The position numbers and the translations under genes were made by a program. A stretch of 12,387 nucleotides of DNA from Alphaproteobacteria bacterium (GTDB lineage Bacteria > Pseudomonadota > Alphaproteobacteria > Caulobacterales > Caulobacteraceae), in NCBI GenBank assembly GCA_028869395.1, contig JAGWSE010000002.1, positions 1 through 12,387 on the forward strand, in the 5' to 3' direction. How positions within the stretch are numbered: position 1 is the first letter of the stretch; each line of letters opens with the position of its first letter. Positions 1-7,443 of the stretch are shown one piece after another. The notes beneath the pieces are model-generated. The model was given only the letters and a program-made list of their open reading frames with translations, was not told where the DNA came from and ran no database searches.

Positions 1-1451
1 GCCCACCGCGGCGCGGGGGCCATATCCGGGTCGCCACCCTCTCGAGCTCGACCGCGGACACCCTCGATCCGGCCAGGGGCGCCCTGTCCACCGACTATGC
101 GCGCCACTTCATGCTCTACAGCGGGCTGACGGAGTTCGACACGCACCTGACGCCGCTTCCCGCGCTGGCCGAGAGCATCGAAACCAGGGATCGCATCAAC
201 TGGGAGATCCGCCTGCGCAGCGGGGTGGAGTTCCACGACGGCTCCAGCCTGACCGCCGACGACGTGGTCTTCTCCCTCCTGCGCCACAAGGACCCGGCGG
301 TCGCGTCCAAGGTCGCAAGCGTCGCCGACCAGTTCGCCGAGGCCCGCGCCGAGGGGCCGCTGCGGGTGAAGGTGCGGCTCTCAGGCGCCAACGCCGACCT
401 GCCCTCCATCCTGGCCACCTCGCATTTCCTGATCATCAAGGCGGGGACCACGGACTTCCGCACGGCGGTGGGCTGCGGTCCCTATCGCCTGCAGACCTTC
501 TCCCCGGGGGTGCGGACGGTCGTCGTGCGCAATCCGAACTACTGGAAACCGGGACGCCCCTATCTCGACGCGATCGAGCTGATCGGCATTCCCGACGAAG
601 TCTCGCGGGTAAATGCGCTCTTGTCCGGCGACGTGCAGCTGATCAATGCGGTGAACCCCATCTCCACCAGCCGCATCGAGGCGACCGGCCGGCACGCGCT
701 CCTGCAGACTCCCTCCAGCAGCTACACGGACCTGATCACCCGCCTGGACGACTATCCCACGGGCCGGCCGGAATTCGTGCTGGCCATGAAGCACCTGCTC
801 GACCGGGATCTGATCCGCAAGGCCCTGTTCCGGAACTACGCCACCATCGGCAACGACCAGCCCATAGCGCCGGGGCAACGCTATTATTTCGAGGGCCTGC
901 CGCAGCGCACCTACGATCCGGAGAAGGCGCGCTTCCTGCTCAAGCGGGCCGGCCTGCTCGACGTCAGGCTGCCGATCTACGCCTCCCCGGCCGCGGAGGG
1001 CTCGGTCGACATGGCCTCGCTCCTGCAGGACTCCGCCGCCCAGATCGGGCTTCGCCTCGCCGTCAACCGCATGCCCTCCGACGGCTACTGGTCCACCCAC
1101 TGGATGAAGCACCCGATCACCTTCGGGAACACCAACACCCGCCCCACGGCGGACCTGATCTTCAGCCTGTTCTTCAAGTCGGACGCCGTCGCCAACGAGT
1201 CGGGCTGGAAGGACCCGCGCTTCGACCAGTTGCTGATCGCCGCGCGCGGGGAGGGGGACGACGCCAAGCGGCGCCAGATGTACGCGGACATGCAGACCCT
1301 GGTCCACAATGGCTCGGGCGTGGGCATTCCGGTCTTCATCACCAACCTGGACGGCTTCGACGCCCGCCTGAAGGGCCTGCAGGCCGTGCCCACCGGGGGG
1401 CTGATGGGCTACACCTTCGCCGATCACGTCTGGCTGGAGGATGCGGCGTGA
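1..1451 (+). CDS. Peptide-type ABC transporter substrate-binding protein, 5' partial
   Basis: Family 5 (SBP_bac_5, DppA/OppA-like) extracytoplasmic solute receptor that would hand a peptide, opine or similar amine ligand to the permeases encoded next. The gene runs in from the left edge, reading from base 3; 482 residues are visible. The first ones (GGHIRVATLSSSTADTLDPA) look like the start of a mature SBP_bac_5 domain, so only the signal peptide and a short linker seem to be missing. The family hallmark FHDG...TADDVVFSL is encoded from about base 231. The C-terminal lobe has the usual alternation of YDPEKARFLLKRAG-type segments and ends normally at a TGA. The stop overlaps the next start by four bases (GTGA). 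The ligand cannot be read from the sequence; the catabolic genes downstream suggest a peptide- or N-acyl-like compound. An internal ATG at 111 is not the start, because the conserved domain continues upstream of it. Confidence 0.93.
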   Translation, partial: PPRRGGHIRVATLSSSTADTLDPARGALSTDYARHFMLYSGLTEFDTHLTPLPALAESIETRDRINWEIRLRSGVEFHDGSSLTADDVVFSLLRHKDPAVASKVASVADQFAEARAEGPLRVKVRLSGANADLPSILATSHFLIIKAGTTDFRTAVGCGPYRLQTFSPGVRTVVVRNPNYWKPGRPYLDAIELIGIPDEVSRVNALLSGDVQLINAVNPISTSRIEATGRHALLQTPSSSYTDLITRLDDYPTGRPEFVLAMKHLLDRDLIRKALFRNYATIGNDQPIAPGQRYYFEGLPQRTYDPEKARFLLKRAGLLDVRLPIYASPAAEGSVDMASLLQDSAAQIGLRLAVNRMPSDGYWSTHWMKHPITFGNTNTRPTADLIFSLFFKSDAVANESGWKDPRFDQLLIAARGEGDDAKRRQMYADMQTLVHNGSGVGIPVFITNLDGFDARLKGLQAVPTGGLMGYTFADHVWLEDAA

Positions 1452-2398
1452 AGGGGGTCGCCGTCCTGGTGCTTCGCCGGATCGGCTCGGCCGCCATCGT
1501 GCTGCTGCTGGTCTCCGCGATCGTGTTCACCATCAGCTCTCTGCTGCCCGGCGACGCGGCCTCGGAGATGCTCGGCCAGAGCGCGACGCCCCAGGCGGTC
1601 GCAGCCCTTCGCGCGAAGATGGGGCTGAACGAGCCCGCGCCGGTGCGCTACGCGCACTGGCTGGGCGGGCTCCTGAGGGGCGATCCCGGCGTCTCGCTGG
1701 CCGACAACCTGCCGGTCGCGACGCTGGTGGCCTCGCGGCTTCCCAAGTCGCTGCTGCTGGCCGGCCTCACCGCGGCCTTTGCGACGCCCCTGGCCCTGGC
1801 CCTGGGGATCCTTGCCGCGGTCCGCCGCGACTCGGCCATCGACCGGGCCCTCAGCCTGGCGACGCTTTCGATGGTTGCGGTCCCGGAATTCCTGGTGGCC
1901 ACGCTGCTTGTCCTGCTGTTCGCGGTCAAGCTGCGGTGGCTCCCCTCCATCACCATCGTCCCGGAGCACCCGAGCCTGTGGAGCTTCCTGCGGGGCTATC
2001 TCCTGCCGGTCCTGACCCTGACCTTCGGCGTCGTGGCCCAGATGGCGAGGATGACCCGCGCGGCGGTCATCGACCAGCTCCGCCAGCCCTATGCGGAGAT
2101 GGCGCGCCTGAAGGGGCTCAGCCCCGCCCGCGTGGTCCTGGTCCACGCCCTGCCCAATGCGGCGGGGCCCATCGTCAACGCCGTGGCCCTCAGCCTCTCC
2201 TACCTGCTGGGCGGCGCCATCATCGTCGAGACGATCTTCAACTATCCGGGGATCGCGAGCCTGATGGTGGATGCGGTCACCAGTCGCGACATGCCCCTGC
2301 TGCAGGCCTGCGCCATGATCTTCTGCGCGGGCTACATGATCCTGGTGCTGGTGGCCGACATCGCCGCGATCCTGGCCAATCCGAGGCTCAGGGGATGA
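1448..2398 (+). CDS. Peptide-type ABC transporter permease 1 (DppB/OppB-like)
   Basis: Inner-membrane permease subunit, 316 residues, normal for DppB-type proteins. It starts with GTG, which I chose because GGAGG at 1436-1440 lies seven bases upstream and the start overlaps the previous stop (GTGA). Six hydrophobic segments can be placed at about residues 12-33, 101-125, 136-160, 185-200, 240-262 and 288-311. A periplasmic loop after the first segment contains LLPGD and MGL...PVRYAHWL, typical of this family. The EAA loop that docks on the ATPase is at about 215-238 (YAEMARLKGLS...VHALPNA). NYPGIASL near the C-terminus is another DppB signature. It is the second gene of the importer operon, and its own stop overlaps the next start (ATGA). 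Confidence 0.95.
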   Translation: MKGVAVLVLRRIGSAAIVLLLVSAIVFTISSLLPGDAASEMLGQSATPQAVAALRAKMGLNEPAPVRYAHWLGGLLRGDPGVSLADNLPVATLVASRLPKSLLLAGLTAAFATPLALALGILAAVRRDSAIDRALSLATLSMVAVPEFLVATLLVLLFAVKLRWLPSITIVPEHPSLWSFLRGYLLPVLTLTFGVVAQMARMTRAAVIDQLRQPYAEMARLKGLSPARVVLVHALPNAAGPIVNAVALSLSYLLGGAIIVETIFNYPGIASLMVDAVTSRDMPLLQACAMIFCAGYMILVLVADIAAILANPRLRG

Positions 2399-3303
2399 GC
2401 GAGGCGGCCATCGACATCGCCGTCCAGGAGCCCGCCGTTCCGCCGGGGGGCCCGCCGGTCGGTCCGCTGGGGCTGGGCGCCGCCTGGCGGCGGCTTCCGC
2501 TGTCCGGGCGCATCGGCGCCCTCGTCGTGGCCTTCTGGCTCGTCACGGCCCTGGCGGGGCCCTGGATCGCGCCCTATCCCATCGGGGCCATCGTCGCCGG
2601 AGACGTGTTCGAGCCTCCGAGCCTGCGGCATCTCCTGGGCAGCGACTACCTGGGACGCGACGTGCTGAGCCGCATGCTCACCGGCGCGCGCTATACGGTC
2701 GGGCTGGCGCTGGCGTCCGCCGCCGCCGCCAGCTTCATGGGCGCGAGCCTCGCCCTGCTTGCGGCGGTCAGCGCGCGCTGGATCGACGAGGCGCTCAGCC
2801 GGTTCATGGACGCCATGATCTCGCTGCCGAGCAAGGTCCTCGCCCTGGTCATGGTGGCCGCCTTCGGCGCCTCGACGCCCCTGCTGCTGATGACCCTGGC
2901 CGTCACCTATACGCCGGGCGCCTACCGGATCGCCCGGGCCCTGGCCGTGGGGCTCAACCAGATGGACTATGTCCAGGCCGCCCGCGCCCGAGGGGAGGGA
3001 CGGTTCTACATCGCCCGCAGCGAGATCCTGCCGAACATGATCAATCCGGTGCTGGCGGACTTCGGGCTGCGGTTCGGCTTCGTGGTCCTGCTGCTCAGCG
3101 GGCTGAGCTTCCTGGGGCTGGGCGTGCAGCCTCCCAATGCGGACCTGGGATCTCTGGTTCGCGAGAACACCTCCGGTCTTGCGGCCGGGGCGCCGGCGAT
3201 TGTCGCCCCGGCGGTCGCCATCGCAACCCTCACCATCGCCGTGAACCTGCTGATCGACGGGCTTTCCGGCGGTCGGCTGCGCGCCGGAGGGACTGGGGAA
3301 TGA
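2395..3303 (+). CDS. Peptide-type ABC transporter permease 2 (DppC/OppC-like)
   Basis: Second permease, 302 residues, forming the membrane channel as a heterodimer with the preceding subunit. The reading frame stays open far upstream, but the ATG at 2395 is the likely start: it overlaps the previous stop (ATGA), has GAGG at 2383-2386 with eight bases of spacing, and gives a normal DppC length. A proline/glycine-rich N-terminal tail (about residues 10-25) precedes the first membrane segment (about 38-58). The DppC hallmark GSDYLGRDVLSRMLTGAR is at 82-99, and the EAA loop at about 192-215 (YVQAARARGEG...SEILPN). SFLGLGVQPP at about 238-247 is also characteristic. Five or six hydrophobic segments are visible. 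Nothing is missing. Confidence 0.95.
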   Translation: MSEAAIDIAVQEPAVPPGGPPVGPLGLGAAWRRLPLSGRIGALVVAFWLVTALAGPWIAPYPIGAIVAGDVFEPPSLRHLLGSDYLGRDVLSRMLTGARYTVGLALASAAAASFMGASLALLAAVSARWIDEALSRFMDAMISLPSKVLALVMVAAFGASTPLLLMTLAVTYTPGAYRIARALAVGLNQMDYVQAARARGEGRFYIARSEILPNMINPVLADFGLRFGFVVLLLSGLSFLGLGVQPPNADLGSLVRENTSGLAAGAPAIVAPAVAIATLTIAVNLLIDGLSGGRLRAGGTGE

Positions 3304-4910
3304 GCGGCTGGGTCGAGGTGGAGGGGCTGCAGGTCTGCGGCCCCAATGGTCCCATCGTGGACCAGGTCTCCTTCCAGGTGGCCAAGGGCGAGGTCCTGGC
3401 CCTGATCGGCGAGTCCGGCTCGGGCAAGACCACCATCGCGCTCGCCCTGATGGGCTATGTGCGCGGCGGCTGCCGCATCACCTCGGGCGCGATCCGCGTC
3501 GGCGGCCGCGATCTCGTGGCCAGCCGCGAGCGCCAGCTCCAGGCGCTGCGGGGCGCGAAGATCGCCTACATCGCCCAGAGCGCCGCGGCCGCCTTCAACC
3601 CTTCGCTCAACCTGATGGACCAGGTCGTGGAGCCCGCCCTGGCCCACCGCCTCATGGACCGCGCGTCGGCCGAGGCGAAGGCGCTGGACCTGTTCCGCGC
3701 GCTGGGGCTGCCTTCGCCGGAGACCATCGGACGGCGCTATCCGCACCAGGTCTCCGGGGGACAGCTCCAGCGGCTGATGGCGGCCATGGCGCTGATCACC
3801 GATCCGGAGCTCGTGATCCTCGACGAGCCCACCACGGCGCTCGACGTGACGACCCAGATCGAAGCCCTGCGGGTGTTCAAGCGGGTGGTTCGGGACCTCG
3901 GCGTGAGCGCCGTCTACGTCTCCCACGACCTGGCGGTGGTGGCGCAGATGGCCGATCGCATCGTCGTCCTGAACAATGGCCGCGTACGGGAGCAGGGCGC
4001 GGCCGAGCAGGTGCTCGAGGCTCCGGCGGATCCCTACACCCGCAGCCTGGTGGCCGCGGCCCAGGCCCGGCGCCCGCATCCCTCCGGCCGGGTCGAAGAC
4101 GCCGAGGCCGTCCTGGAGCTCCGCGGCGTGTCGGCCCGCTACGGCCGCGGGCCGGAGGTCCTGCACGACATCGACCTGGCGCTCCCGCGGGGCGGCTCGC
4201 TGGGCGTCATCGGCGAATCCGGCTCAGGCAAGTCCACCCTGGCGCGGGTCGTGTCGGGATTGCTGCCGGCCGCCTCCGGCGAGGTGCGGCTCGCCGGCCG
4301 CACGCTCGCGCCGACGGTGGGAAAGCGCACGCGCGAAGAGCTGCGCCGGATCCAGATCGTCTTCCAGAACGCCGACACCGCCCTCAACCCCGCCCATACC
4401 GTGGGACGGCTCCTGGCCCGGCCCGTGGCGCTCTACGAAGGCCTGCGCGGGGCGGCCCTCGAGGCGCGCGTCCGGGAGCTGCTGGACCTGATCCGGCTGC
4501 CCGCGGGCTTTGCGAACCGCCGCTGCGGCGAGCTGTCCGGAGGTCAGAAGCAGAGGATCAACCTGGCCCGGGCCTTGGCCGCCCGGCCGGACGTGGTGCT
4601 CTGCGACGAGGTGACCTCTGCGCTGGACACGGTGGTCGCCGCCGCCATGCTGGCCTTTCTCGCCGAGCTGCGCCGCGAGCTCGGCCTCTCGATGATCTTC
4701 ATCAGCCACGACATCTCCGCCGTGCAGGAGGTCTGCGACGAGGTGGCGGTGTTCTACGCCGGAGAGATCGTCGAACGGGCCCCGGCCGCCGACCTCGCAC
4801 AGGCCGCCCGCCATCCCTATACGGAGCTGCTGCTCGCCTCGACGCCTCAGCTGCGCAGGGGCTGGCTCGAATCGGCGCCGGTGTGCGCCCCGGCGAATAT
4901 CCACCGCTGA
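3300..4910 (+). CDS. Fused double-ATPase subunit of the peptide-type ABC transporter (DppD-DppF-like)
   Basis: Cytoplasmic ATPase of 536 residues joining two nucleotide-binding domains that many bacteria encode separately as DppD and DppF. Domain 1: Walker A G37-T45 (GESGSGKTT), signature VSGGQ 151-155, Walker B with D175/E176 (ILDEP), switch histidine H209. Domain 2: Walker A from G305 (GESGSGKS), signature LSGGQ 412-416, Walker B with D436/E437 (LCDEV), switch histidine H470. All catalytic motifs are intact in both halves, so both sites should hydrolyse ATP. The DPYTRSLVAAA-type tail after domain 1 and HPYTELLLAS after domain 2 are oligopeptide-family C-terminal extensions. The start overlaps the previous stop (ATGA) and has a strong GGAGGG at 3286-3291. 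Last gene of the importer operon. Confidence 0.96.
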   Translation: MSGWVEVEGLQVCGPNGPIVDQVSFQVAKGEVLALIGESGSGKTTIALALMGYVRGGCRITSGAIRVGGRDLVASRERQLQALRGAKIAYIAQSAAAAFNPSLNLMDQVVEPALAHRLMDRASAEAKALDLFRALGLPSPETIGRRYPHQVSGGQLQRLMAAMALITDPELVILDEPTTALDVTTQIEALRVFKRVVRDLGVSAVYVSHDLAVVAQMADRIVVLNNGRVREQGAAEQVLEAPADPYTRSLVAAAQARRPHPSGRVEDAEAVLELRGVSARYGRGPEVLHDIDLALPRGGSLGVIGESGSGKSTLARVVSGLLPAASGEVRLAGRTLAPTVGKRTREELRRIQIVFQNADTALNPAHTVGRLLARPVALYEGLRGAALEARVRELLDLIRLPAGFANRRCGELSGGQKQRINLARALAARPDVVLCDEVTSALDTVVAAAMLAFLAELRRELGLSMIFISHDISAVQEVCDEVAVFYAGEIVERAPAADLAQAARHPYTELLLASTPQLRRGWLESAPVCAPANIHR

Positions 4911-4911
4911 C

Positions 4912-4950
4912 CGGCTGTCTCACCCATTGGCGGGCAGGATGAGAGAGCCG
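4912..4950 (+). terminator. Imperfect hairpin after the importer operon, possible terminator or mRNA 3' end
   Basis: Arms CGGCTGTCTCA (4912-4922) and TGAGAGAGCCG (4940-4950) pair at 10 of 11 positions; the exception is G4917 against G4945. Inside the 17-base loop, CCC (4923-4925) can pair with GGG (4932-4934), lengthening the stem with a five-base bulge. It begins two bases after the ATPase stop. No T-run follows, so it is not a textbook intrinsic terminator. It could stabilise the transcript 3' end or work with Rho. The structure is seen in the sequence; the role is inferred. Confidence 0.4.
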
Positions 4951-5041
4951 ATCCGGCAGAGGCCGCGCGGGTCGGGCGGGAAACACGCCATAAGCTCCCG
5001 ATTTTGCCGTCGAACCCGGCAGCGAATGCCAGCTTGCGGGC

Positions 5042-5072
5042 GCTAGGCTGCCCAGGTCGCCGGGCGAGGGAG
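5042..5072 (+). promoter_or_regulatory. Weak -10-like element and ribosome binding site before the acetyltransferase gene
   Basis: The gap 4911-5080 holds the hairpin above and then a possible start region. GCTAGGCT at 5042-5049 contains TAGGCT, a GC-rich -10-like hexamer, about 30 bases before the ATG. I found no convincing -35 at normal distance. A six-base inverted repeat GGCAGC (5018-5023) / GCTGCC (5047-5052) spans it and could be an operator or chance. GAGGGAG at 5066-5072, eight bases before the ATG, is a good Shine-Dalgarno sequence and decides the start. The promoter call is weak, the ribosome binding site good. Confidence 0.3.
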
Positions 5073-5080
5073 CCATCAGC

Positions 5081-5938
5081 ATGAACACGGGCGCGGACGC
5101 GGCTCTGGGCCTGCGGGACATGACCGCCGACGACCTCGACGCCGTCTCTGCGCTGTCCCGCGCCGTGCGCTGGCCGCACCGGCTCGAGGACCTGGCCCTG
5201 ATGCTGCAGATGGGCGAGGGCGCGGTGGCGGAGGACTCCACAGGCCTGGTCGGCACGGCCATGTGCTGGCGCCATGGCGAGGATGTCGGCACGCTCGGCA
5301 TGGTCATCGTCCGGGAGGACCGGCGCCGGCAGGGCCTCGGCCGGGCCCTGACGCAGGAGATGATGCGGCGGCTGGGCCCGCGCAGCATCCAGCTCAACGC
5401 CACCCAGGAGGGATTGTCCCTCTACGAGGCGCTCGGTTTCGCACCGATCGGACGGATCCGCCAGCACCAGGGCTCCGCCTTCACCGCGCCCATGCCCCGG
5501 CTTCGCAAGGGCGAGCGCGTGCGGCCCATGGCGCTCTCCGACGGCGCGGTGGTGGCGGCCCTGGATCGCGCCGCCTCGGGCATGGTCCGCAGCGAGCTGC
5601 TGGATGCGCTGCGCGAGCAGGCCCAGGGCGTCATCCTCGACCGGGCGGGGGAGGCGAGCGGCTTCGCGCTCTTCCGCCGCTTCGGGCACGGCTATGTGGT
5701 GGGCCCGGTGGTCGCCCCGGACCGGGAAGGCGCCCGGACGCTCATCACCCACTGGCTGGGCTCCCAGGCCGGCAAGTTCATTCGCCTCGACGTGACCGCC
5801 GACAGCGGACTTTCGGACTGGCTCACGGAGCTGGGTCTCGAGCCGGTCGGGGAGGTGGTGACCATGGTTCGAGGCCGTCCGCCCAAGCGGTCGGACGCAG
5901 CCGTCACATTTGCGATCATCAGCCATTCGTTCGGGTGA
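5081..5938 (+). CDS. Two-domain GNAT-family N-acetyltransferase
   Basis: Predicted cytoplasmic acetyl-CoA-dependent acetyltransferase, 285 residues. The N-terminal GNAT fold (about 10-145) contains the pyrophosphate loop RRQGLG at 82-87, preceded by the strand GTLGMVIV and followed by the helix GRALTQEMMRRL. QLNATQEGLSLYEALGFAPIG (roughly 107-127) is the usual distal part of a GNAT active site. The C-terminal half (about 150-270) lacks a second CoA loop. It has YVVGPVVAP and the strand FIRLDVTADSGLSDWL, which I recognise as the degenerate second GNAT-like domain (Acetyltransf_18 type) seen in many tandem GNATs. The substrate is unknown; an amine or amino acid of the neighbouring pathway is possible. 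The next ATG follows after four bases, so it is probably translated together with the dehydrogenases. Confidence 0.9.
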   Translation: MNTGADAALGLRDMTADDLDAVSALSRAVRWPHRLEDLALMLQMGEGAVAEDSTGLVGTAMCWRHGEDVGTLGMVIVREDRRRQGLGRALTQEMMRRLGPRSIQLNATQEGLSLYEALGFAPIGRIRQHQGSAFTAPMPRLRKGERVRPMALSDGAVVAALDRAASGMVRSELLDALREQAQGVILDRAGEASGFALFRRFGHGYVVGPVVAPDREGARTLITHWLGSQAGKFIRLDVTADSGLSDWLTELGLEPVGEVVTMVRGRPPKRSDAAVTFAIISHSFG

Positions 5939-5942
5939 GACC

Positions 5943-7439
5943 ATGTCCGAGACACTGACCCCGCCGCCCGCGCTCGAGCTGCGCGACCCCGAGCTCCTGG
6001 TGGAGCGCGCCTATGTGGACGGCGCCTGGATTTCCGCCCGGTCCGGCCGGACCATCCCGGTGGAGAATCCCGCGACGGGCGAGATCGTCGGCGAGGCGCC
6101 CGATTGCGGCGCGGAGGAGACCCGGGCTGCGATCCGCGCCGCCGAGGCCGCCCTGCCGGCGTGGCGCGCCACGCCGGCCGCGGAGCGCGCCATCATCCTC
6201 GAGCGCTGGTGGGCGGCGGTCCTCGAGAACCTGCCGGACCTGGCGCGGATCATGACCGCCGAGCAGGGCAAGCCGATCGGCGAGGCGGAAGGGGAGGTGC
6301 GCTATTCGGCCTCCTTCATCAAATGGTTCGCGGAGGAGGCCCGGCGCATTTCCGGCCACACGGTCGAGGCGCCCACCGCCGACCGCCGCATCCTGGTGCT
6401 GAAGCAGCCGGTCGGGGTCTGCGCCGCCATCACGCCGTGGAACTTCCCCTCGGCGATGATCACCCGCAAGTGCGCGCCGGCGCTGGCCGCCGGCTGCACG
6501 GTCGTGATCAAGCCCTCGGAGCTGACGCCGTTCTCGGCGCTCGCGCTTGCGCGCCTGGCCGAGCGGGCCGGCGTGCCGGCCGGGGTCTTCAACATCGTGA
6601 CCGGCCTGCCCGACGCCATCGGCCGCGAACTGACCGCGGACCCGCGGGTGCGGAAGCTCTCCTTCACCGGGTCCACCCGCGTCGGGGCGCTGCTGATGCG
6701 CCAGAGCGCCGACACCATCAAGCGGCTGAGCCTCGAACTCGGCGGCAATGCGCCGCTGATCGTCTTCGACGACGCCGATCTCGACCTGGCGGTCGAAGCG
6801 GCGATGGCCAGCAAGTTCCGCAACGCCGGACAGACCTGCGTCTGCGCCAATCGCATCCTGGTGCAGGCCGGGATCCATGACGAGTTCGCCGCCCGACTTT
6901 CCGCCGCGGTCGCGAAGCTGAAGGTCGGCCCGGGCGCGGCGCCGGGCGTGAACATCGGCCCCCTGATCAACGCGGCCGGGGTCGAGAAGGCCCGCGGGCA
7001 CCTGGAGGATGCCCTCGCCAAGGGCGCCGCCAAGCTGGTCGAGGCGCCCTGCGAGGCGGATCCGGCGCGGTTCGTCGCCCCCGTGGTGCTCACGGGCGCC
7101 GGTCCGGCGATGCGTCTGGCCCAGGAGGAGACGTTCGGACCGGTGGCGCCGCTCTTCAGGTTCGGCCGGGAGCAGGAGGCCATCGAGCTCGCCAACGCCA
7201 CGCCCTACGGGCTCGCCAGCTACTTCTACACCCGCGACCTTGGCCGGGCCTGGCGGGTCGCCGAGCAGCTGGAGACGGGAATGGTCGCGCTCAACACCGG
7301 CGCCATCTCCATGGAGGTGGCGCCCTTCGGCGGGATCAAGCAGTCGGGCCTCGGCCGCGAAGGGGGCCGGGAGGGCATCGAGGAATATCTCGAGCCAAAG
7401 GCGCTGCATATCGGCGGCCTGCAACCGGCCGGGGCGTGA
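5943..7439 (+). CDS. gabD: GabD-type NAD(P)-dependent semialdehyde dehydrogenase
   Basis: Aldehyde dehydrogenase superfamily enzyme, 498 residues, closest in motifs to succinate-semialdehyde dehydrogenase; it oxidises an omega-semialdehyde acid to a dicarboxylic acid in the cytoplasm. Cofactor-site motif TPWNFPSAMITRKCAPAL and the KPSE loop are present. The general base is E265 (LELGG) and the nucleophile C299 in NAGQTCVCANR, 34 residues apart as usual. A second cysteine at 301 matches the GabD-type CxC arrangement. EETFGPVAPL and PFGGIKQSGLGREGG near the C-terminus are also GabD-like. I chose ATG 5943 rather than an in-frame ATG at 5910 inside the upstream gene; GGTGAG, which contains the upstream stop, lies just before it. 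The true substrate may be malic rather than succinic semialdehyde, given the DmlA-type neighbour; the sequence does not decide. Confidence 0.93.
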   Translation: MSETLTPPPALELRDPELLVERAYVDGAWISARSGRTIPVENPATGEIVGEAPDCGAEETRAAIRAAEAALPAWRATPAAERAIILERWWAAVLENLPDLARIMTAEQGKPIGEAEGEVRYSASFIKWFAEEARRISGHTVEAPTADRRILVLKQPVGVCAAITPWNFPSAMITRKCAPALAAGCTVVIKPSELTPFSALALARLAERAGVPAGVFNIVTGLPDAIGRELTADPRVRKLSFTGSTRVGALLMRQSADTIKRLSLELGGNAPLIVFDDADLDLAVEAAMASKFRNAGQTCVCANRILVQAGIHDEFAARLSAAVAKLKVGPGAAPGVNIGPLINAAGVEKARGHLEDALAKGAAKLVEAPCEADPARFVAPVVLTGAGPAMRLAQEETFGPVAPLFRFGREQEAIELANATPYGLASYFYTRDLGRAWRVAEQLETGMVALNTGAISMEVAPFGGIKQSGLGREGGREGIEEYLEPKALHIGGLQPAGA

Positions 7440-7443
7440 GCCG

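Noticed and set aside
1..110. The binding-protein gene as a pseudogene lacking its start
   Set aside because: The frame is open to the window edge and encodes a normal mature N-terminus, so this is truncation by the window and not decay.
381..1427. Minus-strand open frame of 348 codons opposite the binding protein
   Set aside because: No domain or signal is recognisable, and the plus strand encodes a clear SBP_bac_5 protein over the same bases.
1441..2394. Upstream extension of the permease 2 frame, giving a 620-residue protein
   Set aside because: The first 318 codons overlap permease 1 in another frame and are compositionally random. The ATG at 2395 has a ribosome binding site, an ATGA overlap and gives the normal DppC length.
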